In this document: positions 16,169-23,639 of the stretch, piece by piece
Position numbering within the stretch: the first letter of the stretch is position 1
How the letters are laid out: each line of letters opens with the position of its first letter
Assembly: GCA_964398315.1 (NCBI GenBank)
Contig: CAYNMV010000035.1
Coordinates: 1 to 46,101 of the forward strand
From: JADLCB01 sp964398315
GTDB taxonomy: Bacteria > Planctomycetota > Phycisphaerae > Tepidisphaerales > Tepidisphaeraceae
Direction: 5' to 3'
Length of the DNA stretch: 46,101 nucleotides
Program-made: the position numbers and the translations under genes
The notes under the pieces: generated by a model
The model's input: only the letters and a program-made list of their open reading frames with translations
Told to the model about the DNA's origin: nothing
Databases searched by the model: none

Positions 16169-16984
16169 TTACTTTTCGGCCCTGGTCCAGGTATCGATCT
16201 GGTGGGGCTGCATGCCGCCGTGAGGCCAGAGGCGGGCATCCACGTAGCCGCGGCCGTTGATGTCTACCAGGTACTGGCTCCAGGAGAGATTGGTGCCGCG
16301 GCAGAGCCTGGCATCGGCGCAGGGTTCGTTGCGCACGCGCTGGATGACCTCATCGACCACCTGCTGCGGCACGCAGTGGCGCTGGCCGGGGAAGATGTAG
16401 CCAAACAGCACCAGATGCGCCAGCAGAACCCGCTCGTGCCCCGCAAAGCGTTTCAACAGCCGTGGCCAGTCGAGCTGTGGCCCGCGCGCCAGCAGCAGGT
16501 GCGCCACATCGGCCCCATCGAAGCGATCGCGCTCCTGCACGAAGGCCTTGCTCCAGATGATCTCCTCGGCCGGGCAGACAGGCGCTTTGCGTCCCAGCAC
16601 GCTGCCCTCGATGGCATGGTCCAGCCATTCATCATCCACGCGGGTCAGGCCGTTGCCGCCTGAGAAGATCAGGTCGATGAAGGCGCCGGTTGATCCGCCG
16701 GCAGGGCGGTCATAGATCTTGCCCACCCAGTGGGGATGGGTCAGCTCAACACGGTAGCCGTGTGCGCGAAAGACCTCGAACGCCCGCCGCAGGTCATCCG
16801 GGCGGATAAAGATATCCAGGTCCTTGGTGTGGCGGATGATGCCGGCGTGAGCGGCCATGGCATACGCACCACCCACGGCGTAGCGGATGCCGGTGGCATC
16901 CAGGATATCCAGGGCGCGCAGGTAGAAATCGCGCGTGGCTTCATCCAGCTCGGCCGATGGAACCGCAACAGGGGTCTGTGACAA
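16169..16984 (-). CDS. Nucleotidyltransferase-fold protein
   Basis: A 271-residue protein with the minimal nucleotidyltransferase signature: YAVGGAYAMAAH (36-47) followed by RHTKDLDIFIRPDD (51-64), where D55 and D57 would bind metal. FIDLIF further on may carry the third carboxylate. This layout is like the AbiEii/ANT(2'')-related families. The start chosen is a TTG at 16984 because GGGAG sits 6 nt before it; an upstream ATG at 17092 would overlap the divergent metallophosphoesterase gene's 5' region and adds an unlikely N-terminus. It heads the minus-strand glycan cluster, 160 nt before the HldE-like gene. Activity (nucleotide transfer to a sugar, protein or small molecule) cannot be decided from sequence. 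Confidence 0.72.
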   Translation of the reverse strand: MSQTPVAVPSAELDEATRDFYLRALDILDATGIRYAVGGAYAMAAHAGIIRHTKDLDIFIRPDDLRRAFEVFRAHGYRVELTHPHWVGKIYDRPAGGSTGAFIDLIFSGGNGLTRVDDEWLDHAIEGSVLGRKAPVCPAEEIIWSKAFVQERDRFDGADVAHLLLARGPQLDWPRLLKRFAGHERVLLAHLVLFGYIFPGQRHCVPQQVVDEVIQRVRNEPCADARLCRGTNLSWSQYLVDINGRGYVDARLWPHGGMQPHQIDTWTRAEK

Positions 16985-17117
16985 GGGCAACTCCCGGTAA
17001 AAGCCTTTGCTGAGGTGCAGATGAGCAAACGGAATGCCCCGCCCGGTACGGCCATTGCAGGCTGCCGGAAGACCGAAGCACAGGAGAGCCACAGCACAGG
17101 AGAACGGAGGCCAGGCC

Positions 17118-17918
17118 TTGCCGGATCAACCCAATGGCTACATTCGCGTCGCCGCCGTGGGCGACATTCATTGCAGCAAGGACTGCCAGGGGCGGCTGCG
17201 GCCTCTGTTGGACCAGATTGCCGAGTCCGCCGATGTGCTGGCCCTCTGCGGCGATCTGACGGATCACGGGCATCCGGATGAGGCACGCGCCCTGGTCAGG
17301 GAGCTGACCGGCGGCCCCAAGCTGCCGATTCTGGCGGTGCTGGGGAACCATGACTACGAATCGGGTCAACCGGAGGAAGTGCGCGCCCTGCTGGCTGATG
17401 CCGGGGTGACCTTTCTCGATGGTGACCCGCATGAGGTGCTGGGGGTGGGGTTTGTGGGCGTCAAGGGGTTCGCCGGCGGCTTCGGGAGGGCGACGCTGTC
17501 GGCCTTTGGCGAGCCGGCGGTGAAGCGATTCGTGCAGGAGTGCATTGATGAGGCCTCGAAACTGGAGGCGGGGCTGGCGCGGCTGAGCTGCGATCGCAGG
17601 ATCGTCCTGCTGCACTATGCCCCCATCACGCGCACCATCGAGGGCGAACCGGTGGAAATCTGGCCTTACCTGGGCAGTAGCCGGCTGGAAGAGCCCATCA
17701 ATCGTCACGGCGCCACGGCGGTGGTCCATGGCCATGCCCATAGGGGCGCTGCCGAGGGCAAAACCAGCACCGGCATCCCGGTTTACAACGTCTCGGTGCC
17801 GGTGATGCGGCACAACTTTCCCGATCGCCCGCCGTTCCGCATTCTTGATATCCCCCGCGCCCAGCCGAGCGCACCAGCCACCCCCACGCAGTCTCCGGTT
17901 GAGACGCGGGTGTCATAG
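17118..17918 (+). CDS. Metallophosphoesterase, calcineurin-like
   Basis: A 266-residue phosphoesterase with the five metal-binding motifs in order: GDIH (15-18), GDLTDHG (45-51), GNHD (76-79), LLHYAP (about 172-177) and GHAHRG (205-210). These bind a dinuclear metal centre that hydrolyses phosphoester bonds. The tail after about 245 is Pro/Thr-rich. A TTG start at 17118 is preferred because GGAGG lies 7 nt before it and it starts just ahead of the conserved core. No ATG in frame is better placed; 17034 would overlap the divergent gene. Substrate unknown. The T-tract terminator at 17972 follows. Confidence 0.85.
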   Translation: MPDQPNGYIRVAAVGDIHCSKDCQGRLRPLLDQIAESADVLALCGDLTDHGHPDEARALVRELTGGPKLPILAVLGNHDYESGQPEEVRALLADAGVTFLDGDPHEVLGVGFVGVKGFAGGFGRATLSAFGEPAVKRFVQECIDEASKLEAGLARLSCDRRIVLLHYAPITRTIEGEPVEIWPYLGSSRLEEPINRHGATAVVHGHAHRGAAEGKTSTGIPVYNVSVPVMRHNFPDRPPFRILDIPRAQPSAPATPTQSPVETRVS

Positions 17919-17967
17919 CCTGGGCACCTGTCTTGCGTGCGATGCTGTAGAGCAGGGCGGCGATAGA

Positions 17968-18014
17968 CAAAAGGCAACGGAAGGCCGCGCGCTGCGCCTT
18001 CCGTTGCCTTTTTT
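17968..18014. terminator. Bidirectional intrinsic terminator
   Basis: A perfect 14-bp stem (AGGCAACGGAAGGC / GCCTTCCGTTGCCT, 17972-17985 with 17996-18009), followed by TTTTT and preceded by AAAA. It lies between the convergent metallophosphoesterase and gpmI genes, so it can end both transcripts. Confidence 0.92.
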
Positions 18015-18056
18015 CGTGCCCCGACTGCGTCGCGCCACAGCTCGGGCGCTTGGCGC

Positions 18057-19637
18057 TTAATCGGGAATCAGGGAGGTGCCATTCATCTCCGCCGGTTTGT
18101 CGAGGCCGGCCATGTGCAGGAGGGTGGGCGCGACATCGGCCAGTCGGCCGCCCTCGCGCAGCTTTTTGCCCTTCATGCGGTCGTCCATCACGATCAGTTC
18201 GACATCGTAGGTGGTGTGGGCGGTATGGGGGCCGCCGGTTTCGGGGTCGATCATCTGCTCGCAGTTGCCGTGGTCGGCGGTGACGATGGCCGCGCCGCCC
18301 TGTTTCTGCACGGCATCAAGGATGCGGCCGACGCAGATGTCCACGTGCTCAACCGCCTTGACCGCCGCTTCCAGAACGCCGGTATGGCCAACCATGTCAC
18401 CGTTGGCGAAGTTGACCACCAGCAGGTCGTAGCGCTGGCTGTCGATGCGCTTGACGACCTCATCACAGATGCCGTAGGCGCTCATCTCCGGCTGCTGGTC
18501 GTAGGTGCTGACCTTGGGGCTGGGGATGATCTGCCGGTCCTCGCCGGGGAACGGCTCCTCGCGGTAGTCATTGAAGAAGAAGGTGACGTGCGGGAATTTT
18601 TCCGTCTCGGCACAGCGGAACTGCCGCAGGCGCTGATCGGCGATGTACTGGCCGAGAATGTTGGTCATCTTCGGCGGCTTGGGGAACGCCACCGCTGTCA
18701 CCGGCAGCCCCTGCTCGTAGGCAGTCATCGTCACATAGTGCAGGTTGAGCTTTTTGCCGCGGTCAAAGCCGGCGAAGTCGGTCTGGCAGAACGCGCGGGT
18801 CAGCTCGCGCGGGCGGTCACCGCGATAGTTATAGAAGATCACGCTGTCGCCATCGTTCAGGTGCGCCAGGGGCTTGTCGCTGATATCACCGGTGATGACC
18901 GAGGGGGTGATGAATTCATCCCCGCTCATGTTCGGCTCGGTGGGGTTGTCGTAGTAATGGCGGATTGCCTCTTCGGCGGTGCGGAAGCGCGGAGCATCGC
19001 CGAAGGCGATTGCGCGGTATGCCTTTTCCACCCGCGGCCAGCGGTTGTCGCGGTCCATCGCGTAGTAGCGCCCGGAGACGGTTGCCACCTTGCCCAGGCC
19101 CATCTCCGCCATCTTCGCCTCGACCTGGCGGATGTAGTCCAGGCCGTAAGTGGGGGGCGAATCGCGGCCATCGGTGAAGGCATGCAGGAACACGCGCTTC
19201 AGGCCCTTGCGGCGGCAGGCCTCGAGACAGCCATAGAGATGCTCCAGCAGCCCATGCACGCCGGCATCGCTGACGATGCCGAACAGGTGGAGATTCGAGT
19301 TGTTTTTCAGGGCGTTGTCGATCGCGCCGTTGATGGCGGCGTTGTCGTAGAACGAACCATCGCGGATGGCCTTGGTGATGCGCACCGATTCCTGATCGAC
19401 AATCCGGCCCGCGCCGATGTTCTGGTGGCCGACTTCGCTGTTGCCCATCGTGCCCTCGGGCAGGCCGACATCGAAGCCGCTGGTCTTGATCAGCACATTG
19501 GGGTACTCGGCCAGCAGGCGGTCGGCCACTGGATGGCGGGCAAGATGAACGGCATTGGCGTGGTTCCACTGGGCATCGGGATTCTTGCCCCAGCCATCGC
19601 GGATAATCAGAACAAGCGGGCGTTTGCTGATCGACAT
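18057..19637 (-). CDS. gpmI: 2,3-bisphosphoglycerate-independent phosphoglycerate mutase
   Basis: A 526-residue cytosolic glycolytic enzyme that interconverts 3- and 2-phosphoglycerate through a phosphoserine intermediate, with two manganese ions. Seen: metal ligand Asp14 in IIRDGWG, the nucleophile Ser67 in GTMGNSEVGHQNIGAGR, HAFTDGRDSPP near 150-160, SGRYYAMDRD, IFYNYRGDRPRE, NFANGDMVGHTG and VTADHGNCEQM. All are in the expected order and the length (510-550) is typical. The ATG at 19637 has a good Shine-Dalgarno (AAGGAAG, about 3 nt away), and a promoter-like pair is 30-60 nt upstream. It stands alone, bounded by the bidirectional terminator. Confidence 0.98.
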   Translation of the reverse strand: MSISKRPLVLIIRDGWGKNPDAQWNHANAVHLARHPVADRLLAEYPNVLIKTSGFDVGLPEGTMGNSEVGHQNIGAGRIVDQESVRITKAIRDGSFYDNAAINGAIDNALKNNSNLHLFGIVSDAGVHGLLEHLYGCLEACRRKGLKRVFLHAFTDGRDSPPTYGLDYIRQVEAKMAEMGLGKVATVSGRYYAMDRDNRWPRVEKAYRAIAFGDAPRFRTAEEAIRHYYDNPTEPNMSGDEFITPSVITGDISDKPLAHLNDGDSVIFYNYRGDRPRELTRAFCQTDFAGFDRGKKLNLHYVTMTAYEQGLPVTAVAFPKPPKMTNILGQYIADQRLRQFRCAETEKFPHVTFFFNDYREEPFPGEDRQIIPSPKVSTYDQQPEMSAYGICDEVVKRIDSQRYDLLVVNFANGDMVGHTGVLEAAVKAVEHVDICVGRILDAVQKQGGAAIVTADHGNCEQMIDPETGGPHTAHTTYDVELIVMDDRMKGKKLREGGRLADVAPTLLHMAGLDKPAEMNGTSLIPD

Positions 19638-19673
19638 AACTTCCTTTCTTTCGCAGTCGATGATGAGGCGGAG

Positions 19674-19701
19674 AGTCTACCGGATGGCCGGGCTGTGTCA
19701 C
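19674..19701 (-). promoter_or_regulatory. Putative gpmI promoter
   Basis: Read on the minus strand: GTGACA (19701-19696), a 16-nt spacer and TAGACT (19679-19674). The predicted start of transcription is about 30 nt before the gpmI ATG, leaving room for the AAGGAAG ribosome site. Confidence 0.5.
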
Positions 19702-19885
19702 TGGCCGTCGGGGCAATTGTCACTTGCGGCGGGCCGGTTTGCGAGCATCTGGGTGTCTCGCGCGGGCGGCACTCCATACGGCCGTGCCCGGCACGCGGCT
19801 GGCGCGATGACATGTGAGGGCCTACCACAGGTGGGGGCTAACATCCTGTCGGTGCAAAATCTGGTGTCGTGTGCGCAAAAAGACA

Positions 19886-19914
19886 TTGACGCCGCTGCAT
19901 GTTGTTCATAAATT
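19886..19914 (+). promoter_or_regulatory. Promoter of the lysine-rich peptide gene
   Basis: TTGACG (19886-19891), an ideal 17-nt spacer and TAAATT (19909-19914). Transcription would begin near 19920, about 25 nt before the ATG at 19945 and just ahead of the full-length Shine-Dalgarno AAGGAGGTGA (19926-19935). Confidence 0.6.
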
Positions 19915-19944
19915 GCGGGATAAGAAAGGAGGTGACTCAGCACC

Positions 19945-20019
19945 ATGGCTACGAAGAAAGCCGCTAAGAAGACCACCGCCAAGAAGGCGACCAAGAAGAC
20001 GACCAAGAAGAAGAAGTAA
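19945..20019 (+). CDS. 24-residue lysine-rich peptide, histone H1 tail-like
   Basis: A very small gene. Its 24 codons encode only Met, Ala, Thr and Lys; 12 of the residues are Lys, in pairs (TKKAAKK, AKKATKK) and a final run of four. This matches the composition of histone H1-like C-terminal tails and bacterial Hc1/AlgP-type repeats, which bind DNA by charge. Reality is supported by context: a -35/-10 pair with 17-nt spacing, AAGGAGGTGA 9 nt before the ATG, a proper TAA stop, and an intrinsic terminator 150 nt downstream. Binding to nucleic acid is inference; a role as a ribosome-associated basic peptide is an alternative. Confidence 0.7.
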   Translation: MATKKAAKKTTAKKATKKTTKKKK

Positions 20020-20168
20020 CTTCTCTTGGCGTGGGCCGGATGACCGTGGCTCCCCAGGGATGGTTGACAGTCCGGCCGCCAGTGGTCTCAACGATGCGTC
20101 ACGAACACCAACAGTCACCTTTTGTTGTTTCGTAACTGGCTCCAAGACAACAAGGTTTCGAAACACGA

Positions 20169-20204
20169 GAAACTCCCCACGCCACGGTGGGGAGTTTCTT
20201 TTTT
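20169..20204 (+). terminator. Intrinsic terminator
   Basis: A perfect 12-bp stem GAAACTCCCCAC / GTGGGGAGTTTC (20169-20180 with 20187-20198), 6-nt loop, then TTTTTT. It probably ends the transcript of the lysine-rich peptide gene. Confidence 0.93.
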
Positions 20205-20301
20205 GTGGCTCGTCCTGTGTGGTTGCCGGTTATCGACCGATGCCGGCGCCATCTCAGCAACCGGAGAGTCAAACGAAGCGGGGATCAGGGGCCGCTCTCC
20301 A

Positions 20302-20329
20302 GTGACAAGCGGCCCATAACCAGTAACAT
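20302..20329 (+). promoter_or_regulatory. Putative parA promoter (leaderless type)
   Basis: GTGACA (20302-20307), a 16-nt spacer and TAACAT (20324-20329). The -10 ends 7 nt before the parA ATG, and no Shine-Dalgarno is present, so the transcript would start at or next to the start codon. Confidence 0.45.
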
Positions 20330-20336
20330 CTGTCCC

Positions 20337-21476
20337 ATGCGCATCATCGCCATGATGAATCAGAAAGGGGGGGTGGGGAAGACGACAACTGCCGTCAACC
20401 TCGGCGCTGCGCTCGGTGAGCTGGGGCGGCGGGTCTGCCTGATGGATTTGGACCCGCAGGCGCACCTGACGATCAACTACGGCCTGGAGCCGACCGCTGA
20501 TACCGTCAGCCTCTATCACGTCCTGTGCGATGACCGTTCGTTTCTCGAAGCCGTCCACAAGGTCAGCGATCATGTGGCCCTCGTCCCCAGTTCAATCGAC
20601 CTGGCCGCGGCGGAGGTGGAGCTGGTCAGCGTGATCGGCCGCGAGCAGGTTCTCAAGCGCAAGCTGGAACAGACGACGCACGATTTTGATTATTTCATCC
20701 TCGACTGCCCGCCCTCCCTGGGACTGCTGACGATCAATGCCCTGGCGGTGGCCACTGAGGTGATCATCCCGATGCAGCCGCATTTTCTGCCCCTGCAGGG
20801 CGTGGCCAAGCTGCTGGAGACGATCCAACTGGTGCGCGAGCGGATGAATCCCGGACTGCGGGTCAGCGGGGTCGTGCTGACCATGTTTGATGCCCAGACC
20901 AAGCTCAGCGCGGAGGTGGTGCACGAACTTCAGACGTTCTTCGACCAGGCCCGCGGGCAGAACCTCCCCTGGTCCGAAGCGCGCATCTTCGACACCCGGA
21001 TCCGCCGCAACATCAAGCTGGCCGAGAGCCCCAGCTTCGGGCAGACGATTCTGCAATACGAGCCATCGAGCAACGGGGCGGCCGACTACCGCGCCCTGGC
21101 GCGCGAACTGGTCATGATGGAAGCGCCGATGCAAACGCCCGTTACGGCCCCGGCAGACTCAGCGGCGACAGCCGCCACGGCAACCGGGCAGCCCGTGAAC
21201 CGCTCTGCCGATCGCGACGCCCAACCGCCGGCCAACTCGCCGGCGATCCCGCCCGCTGATCCATCCGAAGCCGCCGCCACCGGTGCTGTGCCGCCGGCTG
21301 CCAGTGAACCGCCTGCATCCGATCCGCCGCCCGCATCCGATGCAGATCCATCGCCTGTGGCGGGCGTGCCTGCGGCAGATTCTGTGCCCACGACAACCCC
21401 CGTGCCCACGGCAGGCGTGGGACGCGCGGTGCGGCCTGCTGGAGATGACTCCTCTGAATCGGAAGCGGTGGCATGA
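20337..21476 (+). CDS. parA: ParA/Soj family ATPase with Pro/Ala-rich C-terminal tail
   Basis: A 379-residue deviant-Walker ATPase. KGGVGKTT (10-17) contains the signature lysine, LMDLDPQ (35-41) is the A' motif, and FILDCPPSLG (120-129) is Walker B. These proteins form ATP dimers on DNA that move chromosome origins or other cargo, normally with ParB. No parB is in the window. Residues from about 265 on form a 110-residue tail rich in Pro, Ala, Ser and Thr and of low complexity, which ordinary Soj/ParA proteins lack. The frame is open 50 codons upstream, but the ATG at 20337 starts at the conserved MRIIAMMNQKGG. The stop overlaps the VanZ-like ATG by 4 nt (ATGA). Confidence 0.92.
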   Translation: MRIIAMMNQKGGVGKTTTAVNLGAALGELGRRVCLMDLDPQAHLTINYGLEPTADTVSLYHVLCDDRSFLEAVHKVSDHVALVPSSIDLAAAEVELVSVIGREQVLKRKLEQTTHDFDYFILDCPPSLGLLTINALAVATEVIIPMQPHFLPLQGVAKLLETIQLVRERMNPGLRVSGVVLTMFDAQTKLSAEVVHELQTFFDQARGQNLPWSEARIFDTRIRRNIKLAESPSFGQTILQYEPSSNGAADYRALARELVMMEAPMQTPVTAPADSAATAATATGQPVNRSADRDAQPPANSPAIPPADPSEAAATGAVPPAASEPPASDPPPASDADPSPVAGVPAADSVPTTTPVPTAGVGRAVRPAGDDSSESEAVA

Positions 21477-21907
21477 CACTTCGGCAGCGAAAACACATGA
21501 GACGCATGCTGTGGGTGCTGACGGCGGGCCTGTGGGCGGGCTTGTTTATCGCCACGCACCTGCCGGCACACAACCTGCCGGATGTGGCGGTTTCCGACAA
21601 GTTCATGCATTTCATCGCCTACTTCGGGCTGGCATCGATGATTTACATCTCGACCTGGATCACCAATCCGGCCCGTCGCTGGACCGGCAGCATGGTGCTG
21701 GCGATCGCGGTGGTGTACGGCATCATTGATGAAGTGCTCCAGCCGTTCGTCGGCCGCCATGCGGATGTGAAGGACTGGGTGTACGATGTGGCCGGCGCAG
21801 CCTGTGCGGTGGTGCTGCTGGTGATGATCCGCCGCATCGTGACCGCCCGGCCGCGGCATGAAGCGAAGCGGGCGTATGACCTGAGCGCAGCGCCGGCCGA
21901 GTCGTGA
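21473..21907 (+). CDS. VanZ-like family membrane protein
   Basis: A 144-residue membrane protein with four hydrophobic segments. The VanZ pattern is present: SDKFMHFIAYFGLA (about 40-53), YGIIDEVLQPFVGRHADVKDWVYDVAGAA (in part, about 83-111). The family's function is poorly known; VanZ itself gives low-level teicoplanin resistance in enterococci. The start overlaps the parA stop (ATGA) and its own stop overlaps the next start (GTGA), so parA, this gene and the HIT gene form a translationally coupled unit. Confidence 0.88.
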   Translation: MTLRQRKHMRRMLWVLTAGLWAGLFIATHLPAHNLPDVAVSDKFMHFIAYFGLASMIYISTWITNPARRWTGSMVLAIAVVYGIIDEVLQPFVGRHADVKDWVYDVAGAACAVVLLVMIRRIVTARPRHEAKRAYDLSAAPAES

Positions 21908-22461
21908 GCTTTTCCAATCAACCCCGGGCCTCTGTGCCGACAAATGGGATGAAGATGACTCAAGGATCCTCCCTGCATGCCCCCTGGCGCATCGAGTACA
22001 TCCGCTCGCTGGAAAAGCCGAACCCCGGCGAGTGTTTCCTGTGCAAGGCCGCCGAACCGCTGGATGAGCAGGCCATGCGCCAGCGGCTGGTGCTGTGGCA
22101 GACCGATCACTCGGTGGTGCTGCTGAACCGTTTTCCCTACACCAACGGCCATCTGCTGGTGGCGCCGCGGGCGCACAAGGCCGACCTGGAGGAACTGACG
22201 GCCGAGGAATCAGCCGATCTCATGCTCCAGACCACGGCCGCCGTCCGTCTGCTGAAGCGCGCAGTCTCGGCCCAGGGACTGAATATTGGCATCAACCTGG
22301 GGCGCTGTGCCGGTGCGGGTGTGCCGGGGCATCTGCACCAGCACATCGTTCCGCGCTGGGCCGGCGACACCAATTTCATGAGCGTCGTGGGCGAGGTCCG
22401 CATTGTCCCCCAGGCGATGAGCCAGCTTTACGAGGAACTGATGGCCGCCCGCGGCCGATAG
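21904..22461 (+). CDS. HIT family hydrolase/transferase
   Basis: A 185-residue histidine-triad protein. The active-site triad is HLHQHIVPRW (143-152), and NRFPYTNGHLLVAPRAH (about 75-91) is the conserved nucleotide-binding stretch. This form with LNRFPYTNGH resembles Ap4A phosphorylase/AP-4-A-like HIT proteins rather than short HINT proteins. CFLC (about 45-48) near the N-terminus could bind zinc with a His, as in related members. A GTG start at 21904 overlaps the previous stop; an ATG at 21949 is an equally good alternative. Nucleotide-phosphate hydrolysis is the family role; the exact substrate is open. Confidence 0.9.
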   Translation: MSFSNQPRASVPTNGMKMTQGSSLHAPWRIEYIRSLEKPNPGECFLCKAAEPLDEQAMRQRLVLWQTDHSVVLLNRFPYTNGHLLVAPRAHKADLEELTAEESADLMLQTTAAVRLLKRAVSAQGLNIGINLGRCAGAGVPGHLHQHIVPRWAGDTNFMSVVGEVRIVPQAMSQLYEELMAARGR

Positions 22462-22612
22462 GGCCAGGCGGCAGGGGATCATTGACCGCGGGGCATGCGC
22501 CGGAGCGCAAAAGGGGCCAGCGCGGTGATCCAGCGCCCGCTGCGGCGAACAGTCATCTGAACACGCCGGCGGCGAGCGATCCACAGCGCCTGACCGGTGA
22601 CAAACAACACCC

Positions 22613-23206
22613 ATGGAACACTTCCTCACCTTTTTCATCCCCCTGTTTGTCGCGATCGATCCGATCGGGCTGGTGCCGGTTTTCCTGGCGCTGACACAGG
22701 CCCAGGATGCCGTCCAGCGGCGGCGAATCAGCGTGCAGGCCGTGGCCGCCGCCACCGTCATCGCCCTGGGCTTCCTGTTCCTGGGGCGGGAACTGTTCGA
22801 TTTCCTGCAAATCACCGCCGATGATTTTCGCATCGCCGGTGGGGCGATCCTGCTGGTGCTGGCGGTGTATGACCTGATCAGCTACGGCAAGCCCACCGCC
22901 CACGAAACCCACATGGTCGGCCTGGTCCCGCTGGCCATGCCGCTGGTGGCCGGCCCGGCCCTGCTGACAACCACCCTGGTGCTCACCAGCCACACCGGTC
23001 CCTACAACGCCTATGCCATGACCACTGTGGCCGTGATCGTGAACATGGGGCTGCTGCTGATGATCCTGTTCAGTGCCAACTGGATCAGCCGGGTCGTTGG
23101 CGAGCATGCCATGATGGCCCTGAGCAAGCTTGTGATGGTCTTCCTGGCGGCCATCGCGGTGAACTTCATCCGCGAGGGCATCACAAATGTGCTTCGCACG
23201 TTATAA
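22613..23206 (+). CDS. MarC family integral membrane protein
   Basis: A 197-residue protein with six hydrophobic helices. The MarC/UPF0056 hallmarks are present: FIPLFVAIDPIGLVPVFLAL (9-28), FRIAGGAILLVLAVYDL (about 73-89) and PLAMPLVAGPALLTT (about 103-117). The family is annotated as NAAT-like transporters, but a function has not been settled; the old link to multiple antibiotic resistance in E. coli was withdrawn. It begins 150 nt after the HIT gene. Its last codons overlap the -10 element of the next gene. Confidence 0.9.
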   Translation: MEHFLTFFIPLFVAIDPIGLVPVFLALTQAQDAVQRRRISVQAVAAATVIALGFLFLGRELFDFLQITADDFRIAGGAILLVLAVYDLISYGKPTAHETHMVGLVPLAMPLVAGPALLTTTLVLTSHTGPYNAYAMTTVAVIVNMGLLLMILFSANWISRVVGEHAMMALSKLVMVFLAAIAVNFIREGITNVLRTL

Positions 23207-23207
23207 T
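23202..23207 (+). promoter_or_regulatory. Perfect -10 element, leaderless start of the next gene
   Basis: TATAAT at 23202-23207 overlaps the marC stop codon and ends 8 nt before the ATG at 23216. No -35 match is clear. Transcription would start about at the ATG, and no Shine-Dalgarno is present. Confidence 0.5.
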
Positions 23208-23215
23208 GCGGGTCT

Positions 23216-23485
23216 ATGAGCCAGACGATGATGAGCGAGGCGGCGGAAAAACTCACGCCCGGAACGCGCGTGAAGGTCGTTCAGCAGATCGCAGCGCGGC
23301 ACTACACCCTGCCCACGGAAGTGCGCGGTACGGTGGTGAAATTTGAACAGCGGCCCACCGGGTCGTGGTATGCCCATTCCAAGAACGACAAGCTCTGGCT
23401 CGACCGCCTGACATTGCGCAAGGACGATGGCGAACTGATCACGCTCAACCTCGATGAGTACAGCAGCGTCGAGGTGCTCGCCTGA
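23216..23485 (+). CDS. Conserved hypothetical protein, small beta-rich
   Basis: An 89-residue soluble protein: after a polar start, GTRVKVVQQIAARHYTLPTE (16-35), then VRGTVVKFEQRPTGSWYAHSK (in part), then WLDRLTLRKDDGELITLNLDEYSSVEVL. The alternation suggests an SH3-like or small beta-barrel fold. I have seen similar short proteins in Planctomycetota, but no function is known to me. The start codon is fixed by the TATAAT 8 nt upstream rather than by a ribosome site. Another ATG lies 5 codons in. Confidence 0.65.
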   Translation: MSQTMMSEAAEKLTPGTRVKVVQQIAARHYTLPTEVRGTVVKFEQRPTGSWYAHSKNDKLWLDRLTLRKDDGELITLNLDEYSSVEVLA

Positions 23486-23639
23486 CAGCGCCGGAGGCGG
23501 CCTTGGCTGCCGCCCGCGGCATGCCGGGTGATGGGCGGCACTTTGGCTGCCGAACAACCGCCTTGCTCATGCCCGCAGCACCGTGCCGCGATTCAGCCAT
23601 CGCGCCCGGGCCGCGCGGCGGAAGAGGAGAACGCGGCCC

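Larger units (their letters stand above)
19638..19944. other. Divergent intergenic region between gpmI and the Lys-rich peptide gene
   Basis: This gap holds the gpmI promoter candidate (19674-19701, minus strand) and the promoter and Shine-Dalgarno of the small lysine-rich gene (19886-19935, plus strand). The 180 nt between them show no convincing ORF, tRNA or terminator. Confidence 0.55.
20020..20336. other. 3' region of the Lys-rich gene and parA promoter
   Basis: The first 150 nt would be the 3' untranslated part of the lysine-rich gene. They contain no recognised gene and include an imperfect stem using TTGTTGT and ACAACAA (about 20123-20155). The strong terminator at 20169-20204 follows, then about 100 nt with the parA promoter candidate. 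Confidence 0.5.

Noticed and set aside
19698..20006. Hydrophobic 102-codon frame on the minus strand
   Set aside because: It is the complement of the lysine-rich gene (AAG codons read as CTT). The plus strand has the promoter, ribosome site and terminator.
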